Source: JAZDLX01 sp964538455
Lineage (GTDB): Bacteria > Electryoneota > Electryoneia > Electryoneales > Electryoneaceae
Assembly: GCA_964538455.1 (NCBI GenBank)
Contig: CAZIDZ010000058.1
Location: forward strand, 1 to 13,358
Reading direction: 5' to 3'
DNA length: 13,358 nucleotides
Part shown: in pieces, positions 6,796 through 13,358 of the stretch
How the letters are laid out: the number at the start of each line of letters is the position of its first letter
Numbering within the stretch: position 1 is the first letter of the stretch
Position numbers and translations under genes: made by a program
Notes under the pieces: model-generated
Told to the model about the DNA's origin: nothing
Seen by the model: the letters and a program-made list of their open reading frames with translations, nothing else
Database searches by the model: none

Positions 6796-8094
6796 TCAGC
6801 CTGCGAAATTCAGTATCGTCCTGGGCGGAATGACGGCCTCCTTATGGATCACGAGGATGCCGTCGCGCAAGCTCCAATTCTCTCCCTGCGTGTCATCCCG
6901 GTCGCCACCGATCAGCGTACACCCGTCTCCGATGCGTGCGTTCTTGTCCACGATTGCGCGGTGGATCGTGCAGTTCTTTCCAATTCCCAGGTCCAGGCTC
7001 CCCTCGGGCCGGCTTGCATCGGACAAGCTCGGGCTATCGTAATAGTCAGCCCCCATCAGGACGCTCTCTTCGATGCGTGCGCCCTCTCGAACAACGCTGC
7101 GAATGCCCACGACGCTGTGAATGACAGTCGCGCCCTCGAGGATGCAGCCCTCTCCGATCAGCGCGCGCTCGATGGAGGCGCTGTTGATTTTGGAGGGCGG
7201 AAGGAAGCGAGGACGGGTGAAAATGGGGCGGATTTCATCGTAAAATGAGAACTTCGGCACGGGGTCGGTAAAACCGAGGTTCGCCTCGAAGAACGACCGT
7301 ATCGTGCCGATGTCTTCCCAGTAATCGTTGAACCGGTACCCATACACTGCCAGCCCGCGCTCGACGGCCAGCGGAAGGATCTGCTTGCCAAAATCCTCCG
7401 CGTCAGCGTGTTCCATCAGCAATTCCTGCATCGCCTGGCGGTTGAACACGTATACGCCCATGTTCGCCACAAACAGCCCCTTGCGCTCAGGCTCGCCACG
7501 GTGGCGGAAGTACTCGGGTGGAATCTCAAGCTTGTCGATTACTTTCGGGTCGCCGGGCTTCTCCACGAAGCGCCGAATGCGTCCCGCATCGTCGAGCTCC
7601 ATCACCCCGAGTTCCGGGACTTTTTCGCGGGGAACTTCAAGTGCAGCGATGGTGACCTCGGCGCCCCGCTCACGATGCTCCCGGATCATCTTCGCGTAAT
7701 CCATGCGGTAGATGTGGTCGCCGGAGAGGATCATGTACTCGTTGAACCGAAACCGCTTGGTGTGGCGGAGGGTTTTTCGCACGGCGTCGGCGGTTCCCTG
7801 GTACCAGTCGCTCTCCTCGGAATCCGTCTGTTCCGCGGAAAGGATGTTCACAAAGCCCCTCCGGTAGGGATCGAAACGGTAGGTTTGGGCGACGTGGCGG
7901 TTCAGGCTCTGCGCGAGAAACTGGGTGAGCACAAATATCCGGTTGACACCCGCGTTGAGGCAGTTCGAAATGGGAATGTCGATCAGCCGGTACTTTCCCG
8001 CCAGCGAGACCGCGGGTTTGCTGCGTTCTTTGGTCAGGGGGTAAAGGCGGGTTCCGCGGCCGCCGCCGAGAATGAGTGCGAGGACGTTATGCAT
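6796..8094 (-). CDS. glgC: Glucose-1-phosphate adenylyltransferase
   Basis: Makes ADP-glucose from ATP and glucose-1-phosphate, the committed step of glycogen synthesis, in the cytoplasm. The 432 residues match the usual length. The nucleotidyltransferase signature GGGRGTRLYPLTKERSKPAV lies at 10-29, ILSGDHIYRMDY at 122-133 (D126), FVEKP at 176-180 with the sugar-phosphate lysine K179, and YWEDIGTI at 258-265. The C-terminal part from about residue 300 has the hexapeptide-like pattern of a left-handed beta-helix. The ending (LRDGILVIHKEAVIPP, 409-424) and IGKNCTIHRAIVDKNARIG (371-389) resemble the cyanobacterial/plant type, whose activator is 3-phosphoglycerate; that regulation is inferred. 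The ATG follows GGGAAGGGAAG on the minus strand. It lies 106 bases after deoC on the same strand and may extend that operon. Confidence 0.95.
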   Translation of the reverse strand: MHNVLALILGGGRGTRLYPLTKERSKPAVSLAGKYRLIDIPISNCLNAGVNRIFVLTQFLAQSLNRHVAQTYRFDPYRRGFVNILSAEQTDSEESDWYQGTADAVRKTLRHTKRFRFNEYMILSGDHIYRMDYAKMIREHRERGAEVTIAALEVPREKVPELGVMELDDAGRIRRFVEKPGDPKVIDKLEIPPEYFRHRGEPERKGLFVANMGVYVFNRQAMQELLMEHADAEDFGKQILPLAVERGLAVYGYRFNDYWEDIGTIRSFFEANLGFTDPVPKFSFYDEIRPIFTRPRFLPPSKINSASIERALIGEGCILEGATVIHSVVGIRSVVREGARIEESVLMGADYYDSPSLSDASRPEGSLDLGIGKNCTIHRAIVDKNARIGDGCTLIGGDRDDTQGENWSLRDGILVIHKEAVIPPRTILNFAG

Positions 8095-8200
8095 CTTCCC
8101 TTCCCCCGGTTGTCACTGATCCGAACAGCTTTCGTCCAGCGTGATTGGATGCCCCGGTCTATCCGGACTCACCCGTCGCTGTTGCCCAGCAGGGAATGGG

Positions 8201-8905
8201 CTACGCTTTTTCCATTGCCAGCCGCAACTCCTCGAGAATCTTCACCGTCGAAGAGGTGCCGATGCGCGTTGCCCCCGCCTCGACCATCGTGCGAAGCGTG
8301 TTCAGTGTCCGGATGCCACCCGACGCCTTCACCGCGCCTCCCATCCTCCGTGCGACTTGAGCCATCAGTTGCACGCTTCGAACCGTCGCGCCGTTCGTCG
8401 AAAATCCTGTGGATGATTTGACAAAATCGGCCCCCGAAGAAAAAGCTGTTTCCGCCGCACGGACGATTTCCTGGTCGGTCAGCTCACTCGTTTCTAGAAT
8501 CACTTTCAACAGGATGGGGCCGATCGCCGCTTTCACCGTGCTGATCGCGCCGCCGACAATCTCCCAGTCCCCCATTTTAGCGCGGCCGAGCGGGATCACC
8601 ATGTCGATTTCGTTTGCCCCTTCGCGGACGGCTCGATCGGCCTCGAAGGCGATGGATTGGGGACGGTGGGCGCCGGAGGGAAAGCCGACCACCGAGCAGA
8701 CGTTGACCTTCGACCCCTTGAGCACCTCGGCGACATCGCTGACCCAGACGGGGTGAACGCAGACGGAAGCTACGTTGTATTTCAGCCCCTGCTCTGCGAC
8801 CTGGAGGATTTCGCGGCGCACCGCGGAAGGGCGGAGGATGGTGTGATCGATGATTCCTGCGACCTCGATGGGCCTCTCCGGCCACCAGGGACTCCGCAGG
8901 GTCAT
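8201..8905 (-). CDS. deoC: Deoxyribose-phosphate aldolase
   Basis: Splits 2-deoxyribose-5-phosphate into acetaldehyde and glyceraldehyde-3-phosphate, the last step of deoxynucleoside catabolism, in the cytoplasm. The 234-residue class I aldolase shows NEIDMVIPLG (D101), LLKVILETSEL, the Schiff-base motif FVKSSTGFS (catalytic K163) and VKASGGIRT (proton-relay K193). The start ATG (8905-8903) overlaps the stop of the upstream YbjQ-family gene as ATGA, so the two are probably translationally coupled. With the phosphohexomutase upstream and a purine nucleoside phosphorylase 3.5 kb away, it fits a nucleoside-sugar salvage role. Confidence 0.95.
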   Translation of the reverse strand: MTLRSPWWPERPIEVAGIIDHTILRPSAVRREILQVAEQGLKYNVASVCVHPVWVSDVAEVLKGSKVNVCSVVGFPSGAHRPQSIAFEADRAVREGANEIDMVIPLGRAKMGDWEIVGGAISTVKAAIGPILLKVILETSELTDQEIVRAAETAFSSGADFVKSSTGFSTNGATVRSVQLMAQVARRMGGAVKASGGIRTLNTLRTMVEAGATRIGTSSTVKILEELRLAMEKA

Positions 8906-9216
8906 GCGACCCTCACGGCGGTCCCGGCTGCTGTCACCATCAGCATCCCTTCACGAATCACCTCGTAGTCGAGATCGACCCCGACGACGGCGTTTGCCCC
9001 CTTTCCGGCGGCTTCCTGTTCCATCTCGTGGATGGCAATCTCGCGGGCATCCCGCAGCTTCGATTCGTACGCTCCGCTGCGGCCGCCGATGATGTCGGTG
9101 ATGCTCGCAAAGATGTCGCGAAACACGTTGGCTCCCATGATAGCCTCACCTGCGACAACCCCGAGGTATTGCTGAATGGTTTTGCCTTCCACGGTGGGTG
9201 TGGTGGTTACGGTCAC
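8902..9216 (-). CDS. YbjQ/UPF0145 family protein
   Basis: The 104-residue product matches the YbjQ family (PF01906), small proteins that form ring-shaped oligomers, often labelled putative heavy-metal-binding, with no settled function. Typical parts are EAIMGANVFRD (24-34), a central helix rich in Glu/Lys/Arg, and GANAVVGVDLDYE (73-85). Length agrees with E. coli YbjQ (about 107). No signal peptide or membrane segment is seen. The GTG start (9216-9214) overlaps the mutase stop as GTGA and has AAAGGAG about 10 bases upstream. Its own stop overlaps the deoC start. It is thus locked between two sugar-phosphate enzymes, which hints at, but does not prove, a shared role. Confidence 0.88.
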   Translation of the reverse strand: MTVTTTPTVEGKTIQQYLGVVAGEAIMGANVFRDIFASITDIIGGRSGAYESKLRDAREIAIHEMEQEAAGKGANAVVGVDLDYEVIREGMLMVTAAGTAVRVA

Positions 9217-10580
9217 TTTTTCGATTCTCCTTTGAGCGTATCCGAGGCCCGGTCAGCCAGTTTCTGCGCGGTATCCCGGTCGTGCGCCTCGGCGTAGATG
9301 CGGACGATGGGCTCGGTGTTCGATGGGCGGACGTGTGCCCACCCCTCCTCGAGATCTACGCGGACACCATCGCGGCTGTCGATTTTCGCGCTTTTGCCGA
9401 ATGCGGATTTCAATGCTCTTGCCAACATTGCCTTGGATACTCGTCCGGGAAGAGGTGCACGCCGTTTAACCATCACATATTGGGGCAAGCGGCTGACCAG
9501 GACACTCAGCGGTTCTCCGGATTCGGCCAGCAGCGTCAGCACCAGCGCAGTGGCTACCATGGCGTCGCGGTTGGCGTGCACCGAAGAGAGCATTACGCCC
9601 CCGTTGCCCTCGCCGCCGATCAGCGCGCCCACTTCACGCATTTTTTCCGCAACATGCGCTTCTCCGACGGGTGTCCGGTAACACTCGACCCCGTACTGTT
9701 TGCAGAGATCCTCCACCGTCCGGCTCGTCGACAGGTTGATGACAACCGGTCCCAGCTCGTGCTCCAGCACGTGGCGGACCGCTAGCGCCAGCGTCAGCTC
9801 CTCGCCAACCGGCTGCCCCTGCTCGTTGATGATCGCGAGACGGTCGCCGTCGGGATCGAGGGCGAGGCCGATGTCCATCCCCTCGTTGCCGACCAGGTCG
9901 CTCAAATCCGTGAGATTCTGTGGGAGAGGCTCCGCCTCCCGGGAAAACTCACCCGTGAGGTCGCCGTTGATCTTGCTGACGTCGCACCCCAGCTCGTGCA
10001 GCAGGTTGGGCATAATCAGGTTGCCCACGGAGTTGATGCAGTCCACGGCAACGCGAAACTGCCGGCGACGGATGTTGCCAACGTCGACGAACCTGTTTTC
10101 GAGTATGCGCTGAATGTGGAAGTCGACGCCCCCGCCTTCCTGCGCCGTGATCTTGCCGAGGTGATGGCTGTCCACGTAGTCGAAGGTCCCGCTGTGGAAC
10201 AGCTTGTTAAGCGCCGCACCTTCCTTCTCATCGAGAAAGTTCCCTTCGCTGTCGAGAAACTTCATCGCGTTCCAGCCGGTCGGATTGTGGCTGGCGGTGA
10301 TGCAGACGCCCCCCACCGCTTCCAGGTGGGTGACCATCATCTCCACCGTAGGAGTCGTCGCGAGGCCGAGGTCGACCACCTCGCATCCTGTCGCCACGAG
10401 ACCTGAGAAGAGAGCGGAGCGAACCATGTGACGGGAAGGCCGGGTGTCGCCGCCCACGACCACACGCCCACCTTTGATATAGGAGCCGAACGCAGCGCCG
10501 TAGCGGGCGACGAGATCAGGTGACAGGCCGTCTCCAACAACGCCGCGGATACCTGAGATTCCCGTCATCAAAGTCGGCAT
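9213..10580 (-). CDS. Alpha-D-phosphohexomutase, archaeal GlmM-like type
   Basis: A cytoplasmic phosphosugar mutase that moves phosphate between the sugar C1 and C6 (or C5) positions. The 455 residues show all four conserved loops: N-terminal TGISGIRG (6-13), active-site TASHNP (95-100, phosphoserine S97), metal-binding DPDGDR (242-247), and the phosphate-binding loop RPSNTEPIVR (418-427). The sugar-recognition loop is GEGNGG (323-328). Bacterial GlmM has GEQSGH and phosphomannomutases typically GEMSGH, so this belongs to the archaeal-type group. Family assignment is secure; the substrate is not. Phosphoglucosamine, glucose-phosphate, or pentose-phosphate (given the coupled deoC) are all possible. 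The ATG has GAGGAAG just upstream. It leads a tightly packed operon with ybjQ and deoC. Confidence 0.9.
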   Translation of the reverse strand: MPTLMTGISGIRGVVGDGLSPDLVARYGAAFGSYIKGGRVVVGGDTRPSRHMVRSALFSGLVATGCEVVDLGLATTPTVEMMVTHLEAVGGVCITASHNPTGWNAMKFLDSEGNFLDEKEGAALNKLFHSGTFDYVDSHHLGKITAQEGGGVDFHIQRILENRFVDVGNIRRRQFRVAVDCINSVGNLIMPNLLHELGCDVSKINGDLTGEFSREAEPLPQNLTDLSDLVGNEGMDIGLALDPDGDRLAIINEQGQPVGEELTLALAVRHVLEHELGPVVINLSTSRTVEDLCKQYGVECYRTPVGEAHVAEKMREVGALIGGEGNGGVMLSSVHANRDAMVATALVLTLLAESGEPLSVLVSRLPQYVMVKRRAPLPGRVSKAMLARALKSAFGKSAKIDSRDGVRVDLEEGWAHVRPSNTEPIVRIYAEAHDRDTAQKLADRASDTLKGESKK

Positions 10581-10618
10581 GCTTCCTCGCGTGTTCGGGG
10601 TGGAAGACTCAAACTTTC

Positions 10619-10648
10619 AATATAGCCCGCGTGCCGGGTCCACAACAA
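10619..10648 (-). promoter_or_regulatory. Possible sigma-70-like promoter for the mutase operon
   Basis: On the minus strand TTGTTG (10648-10643) and TATATT (10624-10619) are separated by 18 bases. The -10 matches the consensus at 5 of 6 positions, the -35 at only 3 of 6. The -10 lies 38 bases before the mutase ATG, in the 122-base gap after the DUF2867 gene. Plausible by position, unproven. Confidence 0.35.
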
Positions 10649-10659
10649 CGTGACCGGCC

Positions 10660-10683
10660 AATCCCTTTTCCGGAAAGGGGATT
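10660..10683. repeat. 24-bp near-perfect palindrome upstream of the mutase operon
   Basis: AATCCCTTTTCC is followed directly by GGAAAGGGGATT. The two halves are complementary apart from one symmetric position, where a T-G wobble could form. It lies just upstream of the possible promoter at 10619-10648 and 20 bases after the end of the DUF2867 gene. It could be an operator or a terminator stem of the rnhB-yraN-DUF2867 operon, though no T tract follows on the minus strand. Confidence 0.5.
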
Positions 10684-10702
10684 CTGCGGGACAGGCGGAA
10701 TT

Positions 10703-11194
10703 TCAGGCAGCCCTGGAAAGCATCGCCCGGACGATACGACGGTGAAAAGGCAGGATGACTCGATGGTACAGCCTTCCTCGCCAAGTATTTAAAAATACAG
10801 CCGTTACAAGGTGAATATCGGTTTCAGTGCGCTCGCCGGGAAGGCGGAGAAGAAGCAGAACCACCCTCAGGTGGCGGTCGTCCGCTTCCACCGACCACCA
10901 GCGGTCTTCCGCGCATTTCCATACCGTACCAATGAAAATCCGTTCGCCCGGTTGGAAGGGTATTTCATCGGGCGAACCGTGCCAAGTCGGGGGAATGCCG
11001 ACGATCCGGATGCCGAAAAGCGGTGCAAGGAACGTTCGAAGGACATAGAGCCCTTTCAGCCACCACGGTTGCCAGGAAATCATCGCAGCCAGCGCTGATC
11101 GCAAGGGGCGTGTTGTGGTGCCGGAGTGGATATCGACATGGTCCGCCGCCGCGATGCAGGAATCGATCTCAGGGTCGATGCGTGGGATGCTCAT
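10703..11194 (-). CDS. DUF2867 family protein
   Basis: The 163-residue product resembles the DUF2867 family (PF11066), of unknown function. Visible family features are ADHVDIH (17-23), a WQPWWLKGLYVLR block (41-53), IGTVW (88-92), the DRHLR motif with following hydrophobic strand (106-117), TAVFLNTWRGRLY (131-143) and the C-terminal PFHRRIVRAML (149-159). It is rich in Trp and Arg. The hydrophobic blocks are short, so it is probably not a true membrane protein. Start ATG has AAAGG about 8 bases upstream. It sits 15 bases after yraN and is probably cotranscribed with rnhB-yraN. Confidence 0.75.
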   Translation of the reverse strand: MSIPRIDPEIDSCIAAADHVDIHSGTTTRPLRSALAAMISWQPWWLKGLYVLRTFLAPLFGIRIVGIPPTWHGSPDEIPFQPGERIFIGTVWKCAEDRWWSVEADDRHLRVVLLLLRLPGERTETDIHLVTAVFLNTWRGRLYHRVILPFHRRIVRAMLSRAA

Positions 11195-11209
11195 TCTTCG
11201 ACCTTTGTA

Positions 11210-11584
11210 TTACCTGCCGAGGTCGTCCGGACTGAAGGCGTTGGGGAAGTGTTGAATCACAGGGTGCGGCTCAAGGGCAACCGCGCAGGCGTCGAAGCGG
11301 AGGTTGGGAACCGGGTCTTCCCACTCGTCGAGCAACACCTTCGCCAACCGGACGAGTTGCCGGCGCTTCGAAATCGGAAAGCGATCGGAAGCGTCCATCC
11401 CGTGCATTTCGCGCACCGTACGCACTTCCACGATCACCAGTTCATCCCCGTCCCACATCAGCAGGTCGATCTCCCCGGCTTTCCTCCGCAGATTCCGCTG
11501 CGCCAGTCTGAATCCCTTGCGTTTCAGGTACTTTTCCGCGAGGCGTTCGCCCTTCCTGCCGAGTCGAATGCGTTCGTCGCTCAC
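11210..11584 (-). CDS. YraN/UPF0102 family protein, nuclease-like fold
   Basis: The 124-residue product matches the YraN (UPF0102) family, small proteins with the PD-(D/E)xK endonuclease-like fold whose cellular role is unsettled (DNA uptake, recombination or repair have been suggested). Seen are GRKGERLAEKYL (9-20), AGEIDLL (36-42; E38, D40), VIVEVR (50-55; E53) and RFDACAV (97-103). Arg replaces the fold's usual Lys at position 55, a common variant in this family. The GTG start (11584-11582) is chosen because it overlaps the rnhB stop as GTGA and begins at the expected family start. A longer frame upstream would run through rnhB. rnhB-yraN adjacency is common in bacteria. Confidence 0.87.
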   Translation of the reverse strand: MSDERIRLGRKGERLAEKYLKRKGFRLAQRNLRRKAGEIDLLMWDGDELVIVEVRTVREMHGMDASDRFPISKRRQLVRLAKVLLDEWEDPVPNLRFDACAVALEPHPVIQHFPNAFSPDDLGR

Positions 11585-12303
11585 CGTTTCCGCCCTTTCA
11601 GCTCGCCGATCGACTTCCGAGCGCCGCGGACCTCGATGGTGAAGGTGTTGCGATGGATGGGGCAGCCGCCGTGCCTCATTAGCGCGCGGCGATGCTGCAG
11701 GGTGGGGTATCCCTTGTGACGGGCGAAACCGTACACAGGCCACAACGAATCCTGCTCTGTCATAAACCGGTCACGCGCGACCTTGGCGAGGATCGACGCC
11801 GCCCCGATCGAGAAGGATAGCGAGTCCCCCTTGACCAGGTTGATGTGTTTTCCAACGCCCAGTTCGGGGATCCTGCCGTCCACCAGCAGCACAGGCCGGG
11901 AACTCCCGACCTTCTCCTGCACCTGTTTTGCCGCGCGGGCCATCGCCTCCCGCGTCGCTTCGAGGATATTGATCTCGTCGATACGCTCGGGGGAACTCTG
12001 TTCGACGGCGAACGCCAGCGCACGCTCCCGAATCAGTTCATCGAGCTGCTCGCGGTGGGTTCGAGAGATCGCCTTGGAATCTCCGACGCCCTCGATCCGC
12101 ACGGATGCCTCGAAGCAGACCGCCGCCGCCATGACAGGGCCGGCGAGTGGACCCCGTCCGGCTTCGTCGATGCCGATCACAATCGCCCCCTGGTCCCAGA
12201 GTTCGAGCTCGGGACCGAACGGCGCGCCGGGTTCTACGGATCGTGCGGGAATTCGCTGCAAGCCCGGCAAAGATTCAGGATCTTCTGCACGCTTTTTCGG
12301 CAT
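11581..12303 (-). CDS. rnhB: Ribonuclease HII
   Basis: Cleaves RNA of RNA-DNA hybrids and starts removal of single ribonucleotides misincorporated in DNA. The 240-residue product shows GIDEAGRGPLAGPV (44-57) with catalytic D46 and E47 and the GRG recognition motif, then VDG (D142), KGD (D160) and the family stretch GAASILAKVARDR (167-179). These give the four acidic residues of the active site. About 40 poorly conserved residues precede the core, making it a little longer than E. coli RnhB (198). The ATG at 12303 is preferred. An in-frame TTG at 12333 would add ten residues; neither has a strong ribosome binding site. It overlaps yraN by four bases and is divergent from the nucleoside phosphorylase gene. 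Confidence 0.95.
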   Translation of the reverse strand: MPKKRAEDPESLPGLQRIPARSVEPGAPFGPELELWDQGAIVIGIDEAGRGPLAGPVMAAAVCFEASVRIEGVGDSKAISRTHREQLDELIRERALAFAVEQSSPERIDEINILEATREAMARAAKQVQEKVGSSRPVLLVDGRIPELGVGKHINLVKGDSLSFSIGAASILAKVARDRFMTEQDSLWPVYGFARHKGYPTLQHRRALMRHGGCPIHRNTFTIEVRGARKSIGELKGRKR

Positions 12304-12417
12304 CGTTTTCCGCAGGTTGGTGAGCGCGAACAAGATGCCCGATCAGGACAGTCTTGCGCAACGCCCTGAAAGTTGAAATGCGGACGGGACGGGGTCGCCC
12401 GCGGCTCTCTCGTTGCC

Positions 12418-12468
12418 TATATTGCCAAAAGGAAGTTGCAAGCTAAGAGATTCAAAGGAGATAGGAGG
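12418..12468 (+). promoter_or_regulatory. Leader and double ribosome binding site of the nucleoside phosphorylase gene
   Basis: Two Shine-Dalgarno-like sites occur in tandem: AAAGGAG (12454-12460, 12 bases before the ATG) and AGGAGG (12463-12468, 4 bases before it). They fix the start at 12473. TATATT (12418-12423) could be a -10 element, but no matching -35 was found 16-18 bases upstream, so the promoter remains uncertain. Confidence 0.5.
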
Positions 12469-12472
12469 GACA

Positions 12473-13321
12473 ATGCGCGATACTCGCGATCCTGAAATAC
12501 AAAAAGCTGCGTCACTCGTCGCAAAGAAAATCGGGCAGGAGCCGACTCTGACGTTGATCCTCGGTAGCGGGCTGGGGTCGTTCGCGGAGGAGGTCAAGGA
12601 CTCGGTGGTGATCCCGACGAGCGACGTTCCGGGGTATCCGCCCTCGACGGTAGCGGGGCACGCGGGCAAGCTCGTATCCGGCACGATCGACGGCGTCAAG
12701 GTGCTCATCGTCCAGGGGCGCATCCATTTCTACGAGGGCTACCAGATGGCGCAGGTGGCCATTCCGGTGCGCCTCGCGGCGGCATTGGGCACGAAAGGTC
12801 TTGTGGTCACCAACGCCGCGGGCGGAATCGGGGATCATCTCGAACCGGGCGACCTGATGGTAATCACCGATCACGTCAACCTGATGGGGACGAATCCGCT
12901 GATCGCCCAGGGTTGGGGATTCGACCGTTTTCCGGACATGAGCCGCGACTACGACCCCGAGATGCGCAAGGTGCTGCACAAGGTCGCGCTTGAACAGAAC
13001 ATCAAGCTGAAGGACGGCGTGCTCGGCGGTTGGACCGGGCCATCTTACGAGACTGCCGCCGAGGTTCAGCTCCTGAAACTCGCCGGTGTTTCCGCGGGCT
13101 GCATGAGCACCATCCCCGAGGTGATCGCCGCCGCACGTCTCAAGGTCCGCACCTGCGGGATTTCCTGCATCACCAACAAGGCCACCGGTATTTCTCCGAC
13201 GCCGTTGACACACGAGGAGGTGCAGGAGACCGCCGCCCGTGTCGAATCCACGTTCCGCACGCTGCTCAGGGCTTCGGTGCCGGAACTCGCGGCGGAGGTT
13301 GAAGCGAATACGGGGTGGTAG
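12473..13321 (+). CDS. Purine nucleoside phosphorylase, trimeric type
   Basis: Splits inosine, guanosine and their deoxy forms with phosphate to free base and (deoxy)ribose-1-phosphate, in the cytoplasm. The 282-residue product aligns with the trimeric family that includes human PNP. Visible are GSGLGSF (31-37), AGHAG (H63), QGRIHFYEGY (R83, H85), TNAAGGI (113-119), GPSYETAAE (189-197, E193 for the purine), CMSTIPEV (210-217) and ITNKATG (N235). E193 and N235 correspond to the human base-specificity pair for 6-oxopurines. A tandem Shine-Dalgarno supports the ATG at 12473. A TTG further upstream lies before these sites and is rejected. The gene is divergent from rnhB. With deoC nearby it fits purine (deoxy)nucleoside salvage. 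Confidence 0.95.
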   Translation: MRDTRDPEIQKAASLVAKKIGQEPTLTLILGSGLGSFAEEVKDSVVIPTSDVPGYPPSTVAGHAGKLVSGTIDGVKVLIVQGRIHFYEGYQMAQVAIPVRLAAALGTKGLVVTNAAGGIGDHLEPGDLMVITDHVNLMGTNPLIAQGWGFDRFPDMSRDYDPEMRKVLHKVALEQNIKLKDGVLGGWTGPSYETAAEVQLLKLAGVSAGCMSTIPEVIAAARLKVRTCGISCITNKATGISPTPLTHEEVQETAARVESTFRTLLRASVPELAAEVEANTGW

Positions 13322-13327
13322 TATGCA

Positions 13328-13358
13328 ATTAATAAGGGGACACTTTACTTTTAATTTC
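13328..13358. repeat. Possible edge of a dispersed repeat or transposable element (partial)
   Basis: Seven bases after the phosphorylase stop the sequence turns AT-rich and contains AATAAGGGGACACTTTAC. Motifs of this GGGGACAC type are often found beside IS200-like or REP-associated transposase genes. The window ends before anything decisive, so this is a guess from motif and base composition. Confidence 0.3.

Noticed and set aside
7408..8421. 337-codon plus-strand frame
   Set aside because: It is antisense to glgC and deoC, both of which have complete catalytic motifs.
11418..11424. Arg in place of the PD-(D/E)xK lysine in YraN
   Set aside because: EVR instead of EVK is, from memory, also present in E. 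coli YraN, so it is not a sign of inactivation.
11585..11743. N-terminal extension of yraN to 177 residues
   Set aside because: The extra 53 residues overlap the rnhB coding end and lack YraN similarity. The GTG overlapping the rnhB stop gives the normal family length.

Overview
The window is a bacterial chromosomal segment of roughly 60% GC (judged by eye, not computed). It holds ten protein genes, mostly housekeeping carbon, nitrogen and nucleotide metabolism, plus two repeat-rich intergenic stretches around gdhA. No RNA gene, CRISPR array or complete insertion sequence was seen. Three features point loosely to the Fibrobacteres-Chlorobi-Bacteroidetes (FCB) side of the bacterial tree, for example a Zixibacteria-like lineage: a receiver-domain/PPDK_N fusion protein, an archaeal-type (GEGNGG-loop) phosphohexomutase, and a plant/cyanobacterial-type GlgC. 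This placement is an inference with low confidence.

Layout. 1-812: gene-free, with a terminator-like hairpin, a long inverted repeat and dispersed hairpin repeats, ending in the gdhA leader. 813-2174 (+): gdhA, glutamate dehydrogenase. 2175-2726: a gene-free stretch with two strong intrinsic terminators and three repeat hairpins between them. 2727-5750 (+): a 1007-residue protein with two receiver-like domains and a PEP-synthase-type ATP-grasp domain, but no phosphohistidine or PEP-binding domain. 5817-6731 (+): a PflX-type radical SAM protein, probably cotranscribed with it. Then a convergent junction and a long minus-strand block, read right to left: rnhB, yraN, a DUF2867 gene, then a phosphohexomutase, a YbjQ-family gene, deoC and glgC. 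12473-13321 (+): a purine nucleoside phosphorylase, divergent from rnhB. The last ~30 bases look like the edge of a dispersed repeat or transposable element.

How the genes may work together. Purine nucleoside phosphorylase releases (deoxy)ribose-1-phosphate, and DeoC splits deoxyribose-5-phosphate to glyceraldehyde-3-phosphate and acetaldehyde. A pentose-phosphate mutase is needed between them, and the phosphohexomutase in the deoC operon is a candidate for that step. It may instead be GlmM for cell-wall amino-sugar synthesis, or a phosphoglucomutase feeding glucose-1-phosphate to GlgC. Very tight 4-base start/stop overlaps (GTGA, ATGA) join mutase-ybjQ-deoC and rnhB-yraN, suggesting translational coupling.

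The most unusual items are the receiver/ATP-grasp fusion protein, the covarying hairpin repeats that flank gdhA in inverted orientation, a second terminator downstream of gdhA that follows no gene, and the possible phosphopentomutase role of the phosphohexomutase.
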